From NCBI RefSeq assembly GCF_043195105.1, contig NZ_JBAFWO010000006.1: a stretch of DNA of 64,000 bases; one strand, written 5' to 3'. The translations under genes were made by a program, and so were the position numbers. Position 1 is the first letter of the stretch. Each line of letters starts with the position of its first letter. The stretch comes from NCEH01 sp002257205 (GTDB lineage Bacteria; Pseudomonadota; Alphaproteobacteria; Rhizobiales; Xanthobacteraceae). Shown piece after piece: positions 7,663 through 16,020 of this stretch. Under the pieces are notes generated by a model. It worked only from the letters and a program-made list of their open reading frames with translations. It searched no databases and was not told where the DNA came from.

Positions 7663-7836
7663 TCAATCGGGCGCGGGCTCTGCGGCGGCGGGCGGCCGTT
7701 GCCGTCTCCGGCAGCAGAGGGCGCGGGGTTTCAGGATCAAAGCCGGATGTCGCCGAGACAGCTTTTTCGTGCTGTCGTGCAGGTCCCGCAGAATGGTGTT
7801 CCATTCTTGCGCGCGGGTGGCTTTGCGCCGCCTCAC
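7663..7836 (-). CDS. Possible small basic protein between flgI and motE
   Basis: A GTG-started 57-codon frame has GAGAGGCGG just upstream and ends 16 nt before motE. It encodes a very basic peptide (VRRRKATRAQEWN start, several Arg-rich blocks, PAAAEPAPD end). It fills an otherwise empty 266-nt gap inside a tight operon, which is the main argument for it. I recognise no family. Its Arg-rich composition is also what a GC-rich chance frame would give, so it may not be real. Confidence 0.25.
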   Translation of the reverse strand: MRRRKATRAQEWNTILRDLHDSTKKLSRRHPALILKPRALCCRRRQRPPAAAEPAPD

Positions 7837-7913
7837 GTCCCGCCTCTCTCCATGATTCCGTTCTAGGAGGAGTGGCTTGCGCGACGCTGACTGCCGCGCG
7901 GGGCAAGCGGCCT

Positions 7914-9062
7914 TTACTGGAAGACCAGCTCGGCCTGGAGCGCGCCCGCGGTCTTCACCGCCTGGAGGATCGAGATGATGTCGTTCGGCTTCAGGCCGAA
8001 GCGGTTGAGCCCGTTCACCAGGGTTTGCAGATTGGTGCCGGAGACGATGCCGATCGGGCCGCCGGTCTCCTGTGCTTCGATGTCGGTGCGCGGCACCACC
8101 ACCGTCTCGCCATAGGAGAAGGGCGCGGGCTGCGACACCACCGGGGTCTCCTGCACCTGCACCGTGAGATTGCCCTGGGTGACGGCGAAGGTTGAGACCT
8201 GTACGTTGCGCCCGATCACAACGGTGCCGGTGCGCTGGTCTACCACCACTTTGGCCGGCGTGTCGGGATTGACGGTGAGATCGCCCAGTTCGGCGATGAA
8301 GCGCGCGGGATTGGCCTGCGGTGGACGCTGCACCGCAACCGTGCGCAGGTCGCGCTCGCGGGCGAGCGGGCGGCCGTAGCGCTCGCGAGTATAGGCGTTG
8401 ATCACGTCCGCCATCATGGCGGCGGTCTTGAAATCGGGATTGTTGAGATCGATGACAATCTCGGGCAGGTCGCGCAGCTGGCCGGAGAGCTGGCGTTCCA
8501 CGAGAGCGCCATTGGCGATGCGGCCAGCGGTGGGCACGCCCTGGGTGAGGGTTTCCGCCTGGCCAGTTATGGCGATGCCGGAAACCAGCTGGCCCTGCGC
8601 CACTGCATACACGAGATTGTCGGCGCCGCTGAGCGGGGTGGCGAGCAAGGTGCCGCCGCGCAGCGAGGTGGCATCGCCCAGCGAGGCGATGGTGACGTCG
8701 ATCCGCGTGCCGATGGCGGCGAAGGCGGGGAGATTCGCTGTCACCGCCACGGCGGCGATGTTGCGGGCACGCAATTGCAGCCCCTGCACGTTGATGCCCA
8801 TGCGGTCGAGCATGGATTGCAGGGCCTGTTCGGTGAACGGGGAATTGCGCAGCGTGTCGCCGGTGCCCTGGAGGCCGATGACCAGGCCGTAGCCGATCAA
8901 TTGGTTGTCGCGCACGCCCTGGATGCTGGAGATGTCCTTGATCCGCGTGCCGGCGGCGGCGCAATCGGCGCCCGCCATTCCACCCGCCAGCAGCAGCGCG
9001 AGGGCGGCGGCGACATGCAGGAGCCCGCGAAGCGGGGTGCGAAGAGGGGCGCGCGCCGTCAT
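7914..9062 (-). CDS. flgI: Flagellar P-ring protein FlgI
   Basis: This 382-residue periplasmic protein forms the P-ring around the rod in the peptidoglycan layer. A signal peptide spans about 1-37. The mature part has the FlgI hallmarks: GTRIKDISSIQGVRDNQLIGYGLVIGLQGTGD, described here by its key positions IKDI, NQLIGYG and GLQGTGD. Later come VYAVAQGQLVSG and the C-terminal NGLNRFGLKPNDIISILQA. Length is standard. Its start overlaps the flgA stop by 4 nt, so both are probably translated together. Confidence 0.96.
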   Translation of the reverse strand: MTARAPLRTPLRGLLHVAAALALLLAGGMAGADCAAAGTRIKDISSIQGVRDNQLIGYGLVIGLQGTGDTLRNSPFTEQALQSMLDRMGINVQGLQLRARNIAAVAVTANLPAFAAIGTRIDVTIASLGDATSLRGGTLLATPLSGADNLVYAVAQGQLVSGIAITGQAETLTQGVPTAGRIANGALVERQLSGQLRDLPEIVIDLNNPDFKTAAMMADVINAYTRERYGRPLARERDLRTVAVQRPPQANPARFIAELGDLTVNPDTPAKVVVDQRTGTVVIGRNVQVSTFAVTQGNLTVQVQETPVVSQPAPFSYGETVVVPRTDIEAQETGGPIGIVSGTNLQTLVNGLNRFGLKPNDIISILQAVKTAGALQAELVFQ

Positions 9063-9733
9063 TTCATGCTCACGCGCACGGAGCCGTCGGTCTGCACGAC
9101 GCCGAGGATGGTCTGGCCGCTATCCATGTTCTTGAGGCGAACGACGGCGCCGGCGACGCCGGATTCCAGCGCGGTCGCATAGCCGGAAATGGAAAGGCCG
9201 CCTTCTTCCAGGCGCACCCGCGTCGCCGCGCCCTTGATGATGAGGGGAACCTCGGCAACGGAATTGAGCGGGATCGGCTGACCCGCCACCAGCAGGCGGC
9301 GCGCGGCCTTACCGATCAGCGAAGGCGCGCCGGCCATGGTGCCCCAGCGGGCGACGGTGGCGTGCGGCATCATGCGCTCGGTGAGCATGCCGGCGGTGAT
9401 CACATCGCCGGGGAAGATCGTCACGGCGGGAACCGGCACGGGAATATCCTCGCTCGCCGCGACCACCGGGGCAGGCGCGGCCGGCGCTACGGCAGCGCCG
9501 GGGCTTGGCGCCGGGGGCGGCGGCTCGCGGCTGGCTTCCGCCTGCGCCGCCATGGCGGAGATGGTCTGCGCGCCGCCGGAGGTGGCCGGCATCATGCAGG
9601 ACAGCGCGAGCAGGCCGAGCGCGACGCAGCGCGCCGAAACGCGGGGGAAGCGCCACGGCATGTGCGCACTTTCGGTGCGGGACGCGCGAAGCGGCGCCGG
9701 CGCTTGGCGATGTGCGGACATGGGGAGCCTCAT
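9059..9733 (-). CDS. flgA: Flagellar P-ring assembly chaperone FlgA
   Basis: This 224-residue periplasmic protein is needed for P-ring formation by FlgI. A long N-terminal region with a signal sequence (about 28-56) is followed by a Pro/Ala-rich linker (70-95). The SAF-type FlgA domain then runs to the end, with VPVPAVTIFPGDVITAGML, PIPLNSV and a C-terminal GQTILGVVQTDGSVRV. ATG 9733 lies 5 nt after the flgG stop. A start at 9721 or 9661 would shorten the N-terminus and still include a signal peptide, so the exact start is uncertain. Confidence 0.93.
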   Translation of the reverse strand: MRLPMSAHRQAPAPLRASRTESAHMPWRFPRVSARCVALGLLALSCMMPATSGGAQTISAMAAQAEASREPPPPAPSPGAAVAPAAPAPVVAASEDIPVPVPAVTIFPGDVITAGMLTERMMPHATVARWGTMAGAPSLIGKAARRLLVAGQPIPLNSVAEVPLIIKGAATRVRLEEGGLSISGYATALESGVAGAVVRLKNMDSGQTILGVVQTDGSVRVSMK

Positions 9734-9738
9734 GACGA

Positions 9739-10527
9739 TCAGCGGATACCCTTGGAGACCGTGCTCGCCATTTCATCGGCGGCCTGGATCACCTTCGAGT
9801 TCATTTCATAGGCGCGCTGGGCGGAGATCAGCTCGGTGATTTCCTTCACCGGATCGACGTTGGAGCCTTCCAGATAGCCCTGATGGATGTTGCCGAAGCC
9901 GACGTCGCCGGCGACGCTCACCACCGGCTGGCCGGAGGCGGTGGTCTCGCGGTAGAGATTGTTGCCCAGCGGGTCGAGGCCGGAATCATTGGCGAAGTTC
10001 GCGACACTGAGCTGGCCCAGCAATTGCGGCGCCTGCTGGTCCGGGATCTGGGCATAGATCTGCCCGGAATCATTGACCACGATCCCCGTCGCATTGGCGG
10101 GAAAGGTGATGGCCGGCATAACCGCATAGCCGTCGGAGGTTACGAGCTCTCCGGCGGGGCCCTTGTTGAAGGAACCGGCGCGCGTATAGAGCGTCTCGCC
10201 CGACGGGCTCGTGACCTCGAACCAGCCGCGCCCGTTGATGGCGAGATCCAGCGGGTTGCCGGTCTGCGCGAGGGGCCCTTGAATGTGCAGGTTGCGGATG
10301 CCGACGGTGCGCACGCCAAGGCCGATGCGGGCGCCTTCGGGGATTGGGCCCGCGCCATCCTGATTGGGCACCCCCTGGGCGCGTTCGGCCTGATACAGCA
10401 GATCGGAGAATTCGGCGCGGGCGCGCTTGAACCCCGTGGTGTTGATGTTCGCGATATTGTTTGCGATCACTTCCACATTGGTCTGCTGGGCGGACATTCC
10501 GGTAGCGGCAATGGCTAGGGCGCGCAT
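9739..10527 (-). CDS. flgG: Flagellar distal rod protein FlgG
   Basis: This 262-residue protein has the canonical FlgG length. The N-terminal rod motif is IANNIANINTTGFKRARAEF, the central part includes GNPLDLAINGRGWFEV, and the C-terminal motif is EGSNVDPVKEITELISAQRAYEMNSKVIQ. It forms the distal rod, which passes through the L and P rings. GAGGATAAGA precedes the ATG, and the gene follows fliE by 9 nt. Expression is expected as part of the flgB-flgC-fliE-flgG unit. Confidence 0.97.
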   Translation of the reverse strand: MRALAIAATGMSAQQTNVEVIANNIANINTTGFKRARAEFSDLLYQAERAQGVPNQDGAGPIPEGARIGLGVRTVGIRNLHIQGPLAQTGNPLDLAINGRGWFEVTSPSGETLYTRAGSFNKGPAGELVTSDGYAVMPAITFPANATGIVVNDSGQIYAQIPDQQAPQLLGQLSVANFANDSGLDPLGNNLYRETTASGQPVVSVAGDVGFGNIHQGYLEGSNVDPVKEITELISAQRAYEMNSKVIQAADEMASTVSKGIR

Positions 10528-10536
10528 GTCTTATCC

Positions 10537-10887
10537 TCAGATCGCCATCCGGCTGATTTCCTGATAGGCGGCGACAACCTTGTCGCGCACCGCGATCGCT
10601 GTTTGCAGGGTCTGTTCCGCCGACATGATCGCCTCCACCACGTGGTGAACCGAGGCCTTGCCGGAGATGCCCGAGATCGCCGCGCGTTCGCCCTGCTTCA
10701 GGGTGGTCACGGCATTGGACGACATCTGCGAGAGCATGTCGGTGAAATCGGACGGGGCGGCGGCGGCCCCGGGCGCGACCTTGGACGTCAATTGCGACGT
10801 CATCTGCGTGTCGGTGCGCGTCCCGCCGAGGCTGGTGCTGGAGGTGCGCGAGAGCGCGCTGAAATTGACCGCGTCGATCATGCTCAA
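10537..10887 (-). CDS. fliE: Flagellar hook-basal body protein FliE
   Basis: This 116-residue small export substrate connects the MS-ring and the proximal rod. The second half carries the FliE signature: TTLKQGERAAISGISGKASV, then HHVVEAIMSAEQTLQTAIAVRDKVVAAYQEI. The N-terminal half is Ser/Thr-rich and poorly conserved, as usual. The start overlaps the flgC stop by 4 nt. Confidence 0.95.
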   Translation of the reverse strand: MSMIDAVNFSALSRTSSTSLGGTRTDTQMTSQLTSKVAPGAAAAPSDFTDMLSQMSSNAVTTLKQGERAAISGISGKASVHHVVEAIMSAEQTLQTAIAVRDKVVAAYQEISRMAI

Positions 10888-11312
10888 CTCCTCAGGAGAT
10901 CGATGGTCATCGCCACCATGGAGCGGGCTTGCTTGATCATCTGGAGATTGGCTTCATAGGAGCGACCCGCCTCGCGCATGTCGGCCATTTCCATCAGCGT
11001 GTTCACGTTCGGCATCTTCACCTGCCCGGAGGCGTCGGCGGCCGGATTGCCGGGATCGTATTCGGTCTGGAACGGCGCGCGATCATGCCCCAGCGACTTC
11101 ACGCGCACGGTGGAGGCGCCGAGCGCGCGATCCAGCTCGGCGGAGAACTGGACGGTCTTGCGCGTATAAGGATCGGCGCCGGGCGCATTGCCGGTGGAGC
11201 GCGCGTTGGCGACGTTTTCCGCCGCGATGCGCAGGCGGGTGGACTGGGCTTCCAGGCCGGCGGCGGCGATCCCGGAGGCGGCCCGCAGCGGATCGAGGGT
11301 CAGGACGGTCAT
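10884..11312 (-). CDS. flgC: Flagellar proximal rod protein FlgC
   Basis: This 142-residue proximal rod subunit has the N-terminal pattern GLEAQSTRLRIAAENVANARSTG and ends in the C-terminal motif MADMREAGRSYEANLQMIKQARSM. ATG 11312 is 2 nt from the flgB stop at 11315. The frame is open further upstream but overlaps flgB, so the short start is chosen. It is co-transcribed with flgB, fliE and flgG. Confidence 0.95.
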   Translation of the reverse strand: MTVLTLDPLRAASGIAAAGLEAQSTRLRIAAENVANARSTGNAPGADPYTRKTVQFSAELDRALGASTVRVKSLGHDRAPFQTEYDPGNPAADASGQVKMPNVNTLMEMADMREAGRSYEANLQMIKQARSMVAMTIDLLRS

Positions 11313-11314
11313 GC

Positions 11315-11695
11315 TCAGGTCTTCACGCTTGAGAGCATCATGCGCTGGAACGAGCGCACGACGTTCGTATTGAGGGAGAAGGCGCGGTTCACCTCGTCGG
11401 CCTTGAGCATTTCCTGCTCCAGGCTGACGGTGTTGCCGGAATGGCTGACATCCCAGCCTTCGGCCTTGTTCACCTTGCTGGTCGGCGCGCCGGCGTTGGC
11501 CACGTCCATATGGCGGGCCGAGGTCCGGTTCATCGAAAGACGCGTCTTGTCGAGCACCGCGGTGAAGGGCTCCACATCCGCGGCCTTGAAGCCGGGCGTG
11601 TTGGCATTGGCGATATTTCCAGAAATGGCGGCCTGACGGACCGAGGCCCATTGGGCGTGGCGCGATGCGAGGCTGAATAGAAATAGGGGCTCCAA
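11315..11695 (-). CDS. flgB: Flagellar proximal rod protein FlgB (TTG start)
   Basis: This 126-residue protein has the FlgB core RQAAISGNIANANTPGFKAADVEPF near the N-terminus and a C-terminal LEQEMLKADEVNRAFSLNTNVVRSFQRMM. No ATG or GTG lies in frame at the right position. A TTG at 11693-11695 is preceded by GGGAGGT at 4-5 nt and gives an N-terminus (MEPLFLFSLASRHAQW) matching FlgB proteins, so I use it. TTG might lower expression of the first rod subunit of the operon. Confidence 0.9.
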   Translation of the reverse strand: MEPLFLFSLASRHAQWASVRQAAISGNIANANTPGFKAADVEPFTAVLDKTRLSMNRTSARHMDVANAGAPTSKVNKAEGWDVSHSGNTVSLEQEMLKADEVNRAFSLNTNVVRSFQRMMLSSVKT

Positions 11696-11769
11696 ACCGA
11701 CCTCCCGGATAACCTGTCCGCACGCTAGGGTGAGAACCTTGCCCCAGGCTGGCGATCGCCGGGCCGGGC

Positions 11770-12228
11770 TTATTGTGTGGTGATGCGCATGTCTTCCAGC
11801 GCCGCCGCAAAGCAGGCGAGGTCCTCCTCGGGCGTGCCGGCGGCGCGGGCGAAGCGGATCGAATCGATGTCCACGCCGATGGCGAACTGATCGAACACCA
11901 GCCGGAAAAAGGCGCTCAGCTTGGCGTGATGAAGCTCCAGGCTGAGGCTCATGATCGGCGCGGCGCCCCATTCGGCGGAGCTTGTGGCCTGATGCCCGTA
12001 GCGCAGGATGCCCGGCTTCAGAGACATCTCCGCCGACGAGGCGAGGATATCCGCGATGATGCTTTCCTGGCCCGCGCTCACATAGGACAGCATCAGCCCG
12101 GCGTTGGTGAACGCGAGCTCGGTGATGACCTGCTTGAGGGCATTGGCCAGCAGCTTCTCGTAGCGCTCGATCTCCGCATGCTCCAGGTGCTGGATCTCGA
12201 GGATATGGGTGCCGTTACGGGGGCGCAT
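11770..12228 (-). CDS. Conserved-looking flagellar operon protein of unknown function
   Basis: This 152-residue soluble protein has no signal peptide or TM helix. It begins MRPRNGTHILEIQHLEH, continues with a helical segment (IERYEKLLANALKQVITELAF), and has a mixed middle and an acidic end. I do not recognise the family. ATG 12228 has GAGGAAG upstream and overlaps the flhB 3' end by 14 nt. It sits between flhB and flgB in a tight operon, so a role in flagellar assembly or regulation is plausible but unproven. Base composition matches its neighbours. Confidence 0.75.
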   Translation of the reverse strand: MRPRNGTHILEIQHLEHAEIERYEKLLANALKQVITELAFTNAGLMLSYVSAGQESIIADILASSAEMSLKPGILRYGHQATSSAEWGAAPIMSLSLELHHAKLSAFFRLVFDQFAIGVDIDSIRFARAAGTPEEDLACFAAALEDMRITTQ

Positions 12229-13291
12229 TGGGCTTCCTCGAATAAATGAAGTAAAGTATCTTCGCCACCGGGCGATAGAATTCGTTGGGAATCCATTGAT
12301 CAACTTGAACCGCGTCGTACATGGCGCGGGCGAGGGCTCGGTCCTCGATTACGGGAATGTTGTTGCGCTCGGCGATCTCGCGGATTTTCAGCGCGATCAG
12401 GTCCATGCCCTTGGCCACCACCAGCGGGGCGCCGCCCTTGGCGCGGTCGTATTGCAGGGCGATCGCGTAATGGGTCGGGTTGGCGATCACCAGCGAGGCC
12501 TTGGGCACGTTGGTGAGCATGCGCTGGCGTGCCCGTTGCTGGGCGAGCGCGCGCATGCGCGCCTTCACCATGGGGTCGCCCTCGGCCTGCTTGAACTCGT
12601 CCTTCACTTCCTGGTGCGACATGCGCAAATCGGCGCGCCAGCGGAAGCGCGCCCATACCAGGTCCGCCCCCACCAGGGCGATGGTGCCGATGCACACCGC
12701 CGAGACCAGGCGCGTCGACAAGGAAAGCACAACCGAGGGAATCAGCAGCGGATCGGAGAACATCGCGTTCACCATCTGATACTGCTGCGAATAGAGCAGG
12801 ATCGCGCAGACCAGACCGATGAAGAAGAACTTGAACAGCGATTTGCCGAACTCGACATGACCCTGGGTGCCGAAGATGCGCGACCAGCCGGCGAGCGGAG
12901 AGACCCGCGACCATTTGGGGGTGATGCGGTCCAGCACCATGCGCGGCATGTTCTGGAAAACGGTCGCCACCACGCCGGCCAGCGCGAGAATGATGACGAT
13001 GGGCGTGAGAAAGCGGGCCGCCACCATGAGCAGGCTCATCAGCAGATCCACCGCGTCGCCGCTCTCCTCCAGGCGGAAGCCGGCGGGATCGTCGATGAAG
13101 CGCGCGAGATCGTCCGCGAGGCGGCGCACGGGGTTCGATGCGAAGAAGGTCAGGCATAGGAGAATGCCCACCAGGGAGGCGAACAGTGTCACTTCGCGCG
13201 AAAACGGCACGTTGCCCTTCTCAACGGCGTCGCTGATCTTCTTTTCGCTCGCCTCTTCTGTCTGGCTCTCCTTGTCCGGGGCTTCAGACAT
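12215..13291 (-). CDS. flhB: Flagellar type III export switch protein FlhB
   Basis: This 358-residue export apparatus protein controls the change from rod/hook to filament substrates. Four membrane segments lie within residues 32-210. The cytoplasmic domain carries the autocleavage site N271-PTH (LVIANPTHYAIAL) and the usual tail EIAERNNIPVIEDRALARAMYDAV. The N-terminus is charged and begins MSEAPDKESQTEEASEKK, as is typical. It follows fliG by 11 nt. Confidence 0.96.
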   Translation of the reverse strand: MSEAPDKESQTEEASEKKISDAVEKGNVPFSREVTLFASLVGILLCLTFFASNPVRRLADDLARFIDDPAGFRLEESGDAVDLLMSLLMVAARFLTPIVIILALAGVVATVFQNMPRMVLDRITPKWSRVSPLAGWSRIFGTQGHVEFGKSLFKFFFIGLVCAILLYSQQYQMVNAMFSDPLLIPSVVLSLSTRLVSAVCIGTIALVGADLVWARFRWRADLRMSHQEVKDEFKQAEGDPMVKARMRALAQQRARQRMLTNVPKASLVIANPTHYAIALQYDRAKGGAPLVVAKGMDLIALKIREIAERNNIPVIEDRALARAMYDAVQVDQWIPNEFYRPVAKILYFIYSRKPNAPP

Positions 13292-13302
13292 CGGCCGACA
13301 CC

Positions 13303-14337
13303 CTAGCGCACATAGGTGTCTTCCTCATTGCCGGAATTGAGTTCGATTTCCCCGCGCCCAGCCATGTCGAGCGCGAGGTCGGTGATGGTGCGGCGAGCAT
13401 CTTGCACGTCGCGCTGGGCCACCGGCTCGCCGCCGCCAAGTTCCTGCTCCACCATCCGACGCACGCGGGCGCCGAGCGATTGCAGGATGATTTCGCGGAA
13501 ATCCAGATCGGTGCCCTTGAGGGCCAGGATCAGCTTGTCGTTCGGCACCTGGTCGAACAAGGCGGTGCGGGCCTTCGGCGTCAGCTTGATGATGTCGTCA
13601 AAAGTGAACAGAAGTCCCTTGAGGATCTCGGCGGACTTCGGGCGCGTGGCGGCGAGGCTGTTGAGCACCGTCTCCATGTCGTCGCGCTCCATCTTGTTGA
13701 TGATGTCGGCCATGCGGGCGTGCGGATCCGCCCCGGCATTGCGCGAGAAGTTCATCATGAAGTCTTCATGCACGGTCTTTTCGATGACCTGCATGGTGTT
13801 GTCGACGATCGGCTTGAAGGTGAGCATGCGCCGCATGATGCCGTTGCGGCGATCCTCGGGGATAAAGCTCATCACCTTGGCGGCGCAGGCCGGCTTTACT
13901 TTGGACAGCATGAGGGCCGCCGTCTGGGGATGCTCCTTCATGATATAGGTGGCGAGCACATTCTCGGTAATCGTGGAGATGCGATCCCAGATCGTATGGT
14001 TCGACGCCCCGCGCAGCTCCATCATAAGCTCGGCGATCTGCTCGGGCGGCAGCACGCCGGTCAGCAGACGCTCCACATCGGCCGCCGTGCCCACCAGGTT
14101 GGCGCCGGCGACGAAATGGGTCGCGAAGTCCTCGATCAGGGTTTCGATCTGCGCGTTGCTGACCGGCTTCAGTTCGGCGATCGAGCGCGTGACAAGTTTG
14201 ATCTCGTCCGCCTCGAAATGCTTCATGATCCGGTTGGCCACCGGCGCGCCCATGGTCATGAGCAGCGCCGCCACCTTATCGGTGCCGTGGAGCGGCCGGC
14301 TCTTGCTTGCCGCGTAGGAGGGGGGTGAGTTGGGCAT
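13303..14337 (-). CDS. fliG: Flagellar motor switch protein FliG
   Basis: This 344-residue rotor protein forms the top of the C-ring and interacts with the stator. The N-terminal FliF-binding domain has DKVAALLMTMG. The middle domain has IMKEHPQTAALMLSKVKP with the EHPQ motif that touches FliM. The C-terminal domain has LLFTFDDIIKLTPKARTALFDQV and the charged torque helix LQSLGARVRRMVEQEL. Its order in transcription is fliM, DUF6468, fliN, fliG, flhB. The stop lies 11 nt before flhB. Confidence 0.97.
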   Translation of the reverse strand: MPNSPPSYAASKSRPLHGTDKVAALLMTMGAPVANRIMKHFEADEIKLVTRSIAELKPVSNAQIETLIEDFATHFVAGANLVGTAADVERLLTGVLPPEQIAELMMELRGASNHTIWDRISTITENVLATYIMKEHPQTAALMLSKVKPACAAKVMSFIPEDRRNGIMRRMLTFKPIVDNTMQVIEKTVHEDFMMNFSRNAGADPHARMADIINKMERDDMETVLNSLAATRPKSAEILKGLLFTFDDIIKLTPKARTALFDQVPNDKLILALKGTDLDFREIILQSLGARVRRMVEQELGGGEPVAQRDVQDARRTITDLALDMAGRGEIELNSGNEEDTYVR

Positions 14338-14349
14338 CGGGCGGCCCTA

Positions 14350-14724
14350 TCAGGCGGTTTCGGGGCCGCTCGGGCCGACGATCTCGGTGAGGGAGACGCC
14401 GAAGCGCGAATTGTCGTCCTCCACCACCATCACCTCGCCCCGGGCGATGATGCGTCCGTTCACCACCACGTCCACCGGCTCGCCGACCCGATGGTCGAGC
14501 GGCACGATGGCGCCGCGGCCGAGCTTCAGCAGGTTCGACACCGGCATGGAGGCCGAGCCGAGCACCACCTGGAGCAGCACCGGGATGCGCATGACCGATT
14601 CCAGGCCGCGCCCGGTGGCCAGCGTTTCCTCGCGCACGCCGCCCATGCGCGCTAGAAGCGCCTCGTCCTGGGCATTGGCGGCGGCTTCGTTCAATTCCAT
14701 TTCATCGACGGGCAGATTGGCCAT
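14350..14724 (-). CDS. fliN: Flagellar motor switch protein FliN
   Basis: This 124-residue C-ring protein has a C-terminal SpoA domain: RIPVLLQVVLGSASMPVSNLLKLGRGAIV, then LDHRVGEPVDVVVNGRIIARGEVMVVEDD. I chose ATG 14724 because GGGGGAG lies 6 nt upstream; an ATG seven codons earlier has no ribosome site. The N-terminal 40 residues are acidic and variable, as in other FliN proteins. It lies 12 nt upstream of fliG in the transcript. Confidence 0.95.
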   Translation of the reverse strand: MANLPVDEMELNEAAANAQDEALLARMGGVREETLATGRGLESVMRIPVLLQVVLGSASMPVSNLLKLGRGAIVPLDHRVGEPVDVVVNGRIIARGEVMVVEDDNSRFGVSLTEIVGPSGPETA

Positions 14725-14784
14725 GGGAACTCCCCCTTTGAGCATTGGCGTGACGCAGGCGCGTCGTTTGAAGTCATCGCGCCC

Positions 14785-15111
14785 TCAGCGGCGCCGCGCA
14801 TCGCCGGACGGCGGGCGCACGCTTTTGCTGGCCGGAACCTGTCCGGCGTCGCGGCGGTCGATCTCGTCGATCAGGGCGTGAGCCTGGTCGATGCGGGTGG
14901 CGAGCAGGATCAGCGTTTCCTTGCCGTCGAGATCCAGCGTCACCAGCGCGTCGCGCGCGGCGATCAGGGCGCGCGAGGTATCCGCGAGCGCGCGCTCGTA
15001 ATCGGCGTTCAGCACATCGAGCCGCTTGAGCTTGCGATGCACCATCACCACGCAGACCGTGGTGGCGAGCAGGGCTGCCAGCAGCAGTAGGTCAGCGGGG
15101 AAAGAGGTCAT
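14785..15111 (-). CDS. DUF6468-type membrane-anchored protein between fliM and fliN
   Basis: This 108-residue protein has one N-terminal TM helix (about 5-24) and a cytoplasmic coiled-coil-like segment (KLKRLDVLNADYERALADTSRALIAARDAL). A basic, disordered tail ends in RRR. The position between fliM and fliN and the layout agree with the small DUF6468 family seen in alphaproteobacterial flagellar clusters. The start overlaps the fliM end by 20 nt. No function is established; a link to the C-ring or membrane is only suggested by its place. Confidence 0.8.
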   Translation of the reverse strand: MTSFPADLLLLAALLATTVCVVMVHRKLKRLDVLNADYERALADTSRALIAARDALVTLDLDGKETLILLATRIDQAHALIDEIDRRDAGQVPASKSVRPPSGDARRR

Positions 15112-16018
15112 TCAGGAACTCCTGTTCTGGGCTGATGAGGTCGTCCACCCGCAGCACATAGGAGCCTTCCGCCTGGCCGAGGTGGCACCAGAACAGCGGC
15201 TGATCCTTGCTCTCAAGCTTGACGCGCGTGCGCGGCGTGGCCTGGAGCTTGATGACCTGCCCGACCTTCAGATCGGCGATTTCGCCGAGCGGGAAATGCC
15301 GCTCCTCCAGGATCGCGCGGACCTTGACCTGGGTGCGATTGACCTCGCCGCGGATCTGCTGCGTCCATTTCGGATCGCGCCCGCTGGATTCCGCCGAGGT
15401 GGTGCGCGAGAGGGCCTGGCGCATGGGGGTCAGGGCCGATTGCGGGATGATGACGAACATCTCGCCCCCGCGGTTCAGCGCCTGGAGCAGGAATTTCGTG
15501 ACGATCGCGAGATTGTTGCGCCGTCCGATCACGGCGAAATCCATGCGGGTTTCCTGGCGCTCGAACGTGAAGGTGGTGTCTGTGACGGGCGCGAAGCTCG
15601 AGCGCAGCACCTTGCTCATCTGCTCGAACAGCAATTGCGCCACGCGCGATTCGATGTTGGAGAAGCTGCGCTCGTCGTCCACCGGCGGTTCGGAGCCATC
15701 GGCGCCGAACAGCACTTCCATCATGGTGAAGATGAAGTCGCGGTCGAAGCCGACGATGATGTGGCTGTCCCAGCTCGGGGCGTGGAAAATGCCCGCCACC
15801 GCCATGCCCTCGTACATTTCCAGCACGTCGCCGATGCGTCCGCTCTCAACGCTCGAGAGCGAATAATAAGCCTGCGAGGCGGCCAGCGTGCGCAGGCTGT
15901 CGGCGCAGAAGGTGCTCATGCGGTCGAAGATCACGTGCAGCATCGGCAGGCGGTCGAGCGAGAGCCCGGCCGCGTCCAGCAGCATGTCCCGAATATCCTG
16001 GTGCTTGTGTTCGCTCAT
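15092..16018 (-). CDS. fliM: Flagellar motor switch protein FliM
   Basis: This 308-residue C-ring protein receives phospho-CheY. A short N-terminal helix, QDIRDMLLDAAG, loosely resembles the EIDxLL CheY-binding peptide. The middle CheC-like domain includes GDVLEMYEGMAVAGIF, GFDRDFIFTMMEVLFG and a SpoA-like C-terminus (FPLGEIADLKVGQVIKLQA). The region around residues 210-225 is longer and more polar than in enterobacteria. It starts 2 nt downstream of the motA stop. Confidence 0.94.
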   Translation of the reverse strand: MSEHKHQDIRDMLLDAAGLSLDRLPMLHVIFDRMSTFCADSLRTLAASQAYYSLSSVESGRIGDVLEMYEGMAVAGIFHAPSWDSHIIVGFDRDFIFTMMEVLFGADGSEPPVDDERSFSNIESRVAQLLFEQMSKVLRSSFAPVTDTTFTFERQETRMDFAVIGRRNNLAIVTKFLLQALNRGGEMFVIIPQSALTPMRQALSRTTSAESSGRDPKWTQQIRGEVNRTQVKVRAILEERHFPLGEIADLKVGQVIKLQATPRTRVKLESKDQPLFWCHLGQAEGSYVLRVDDLISPEQEFLNDLFPR

Positions 16019-16020
16019 GG

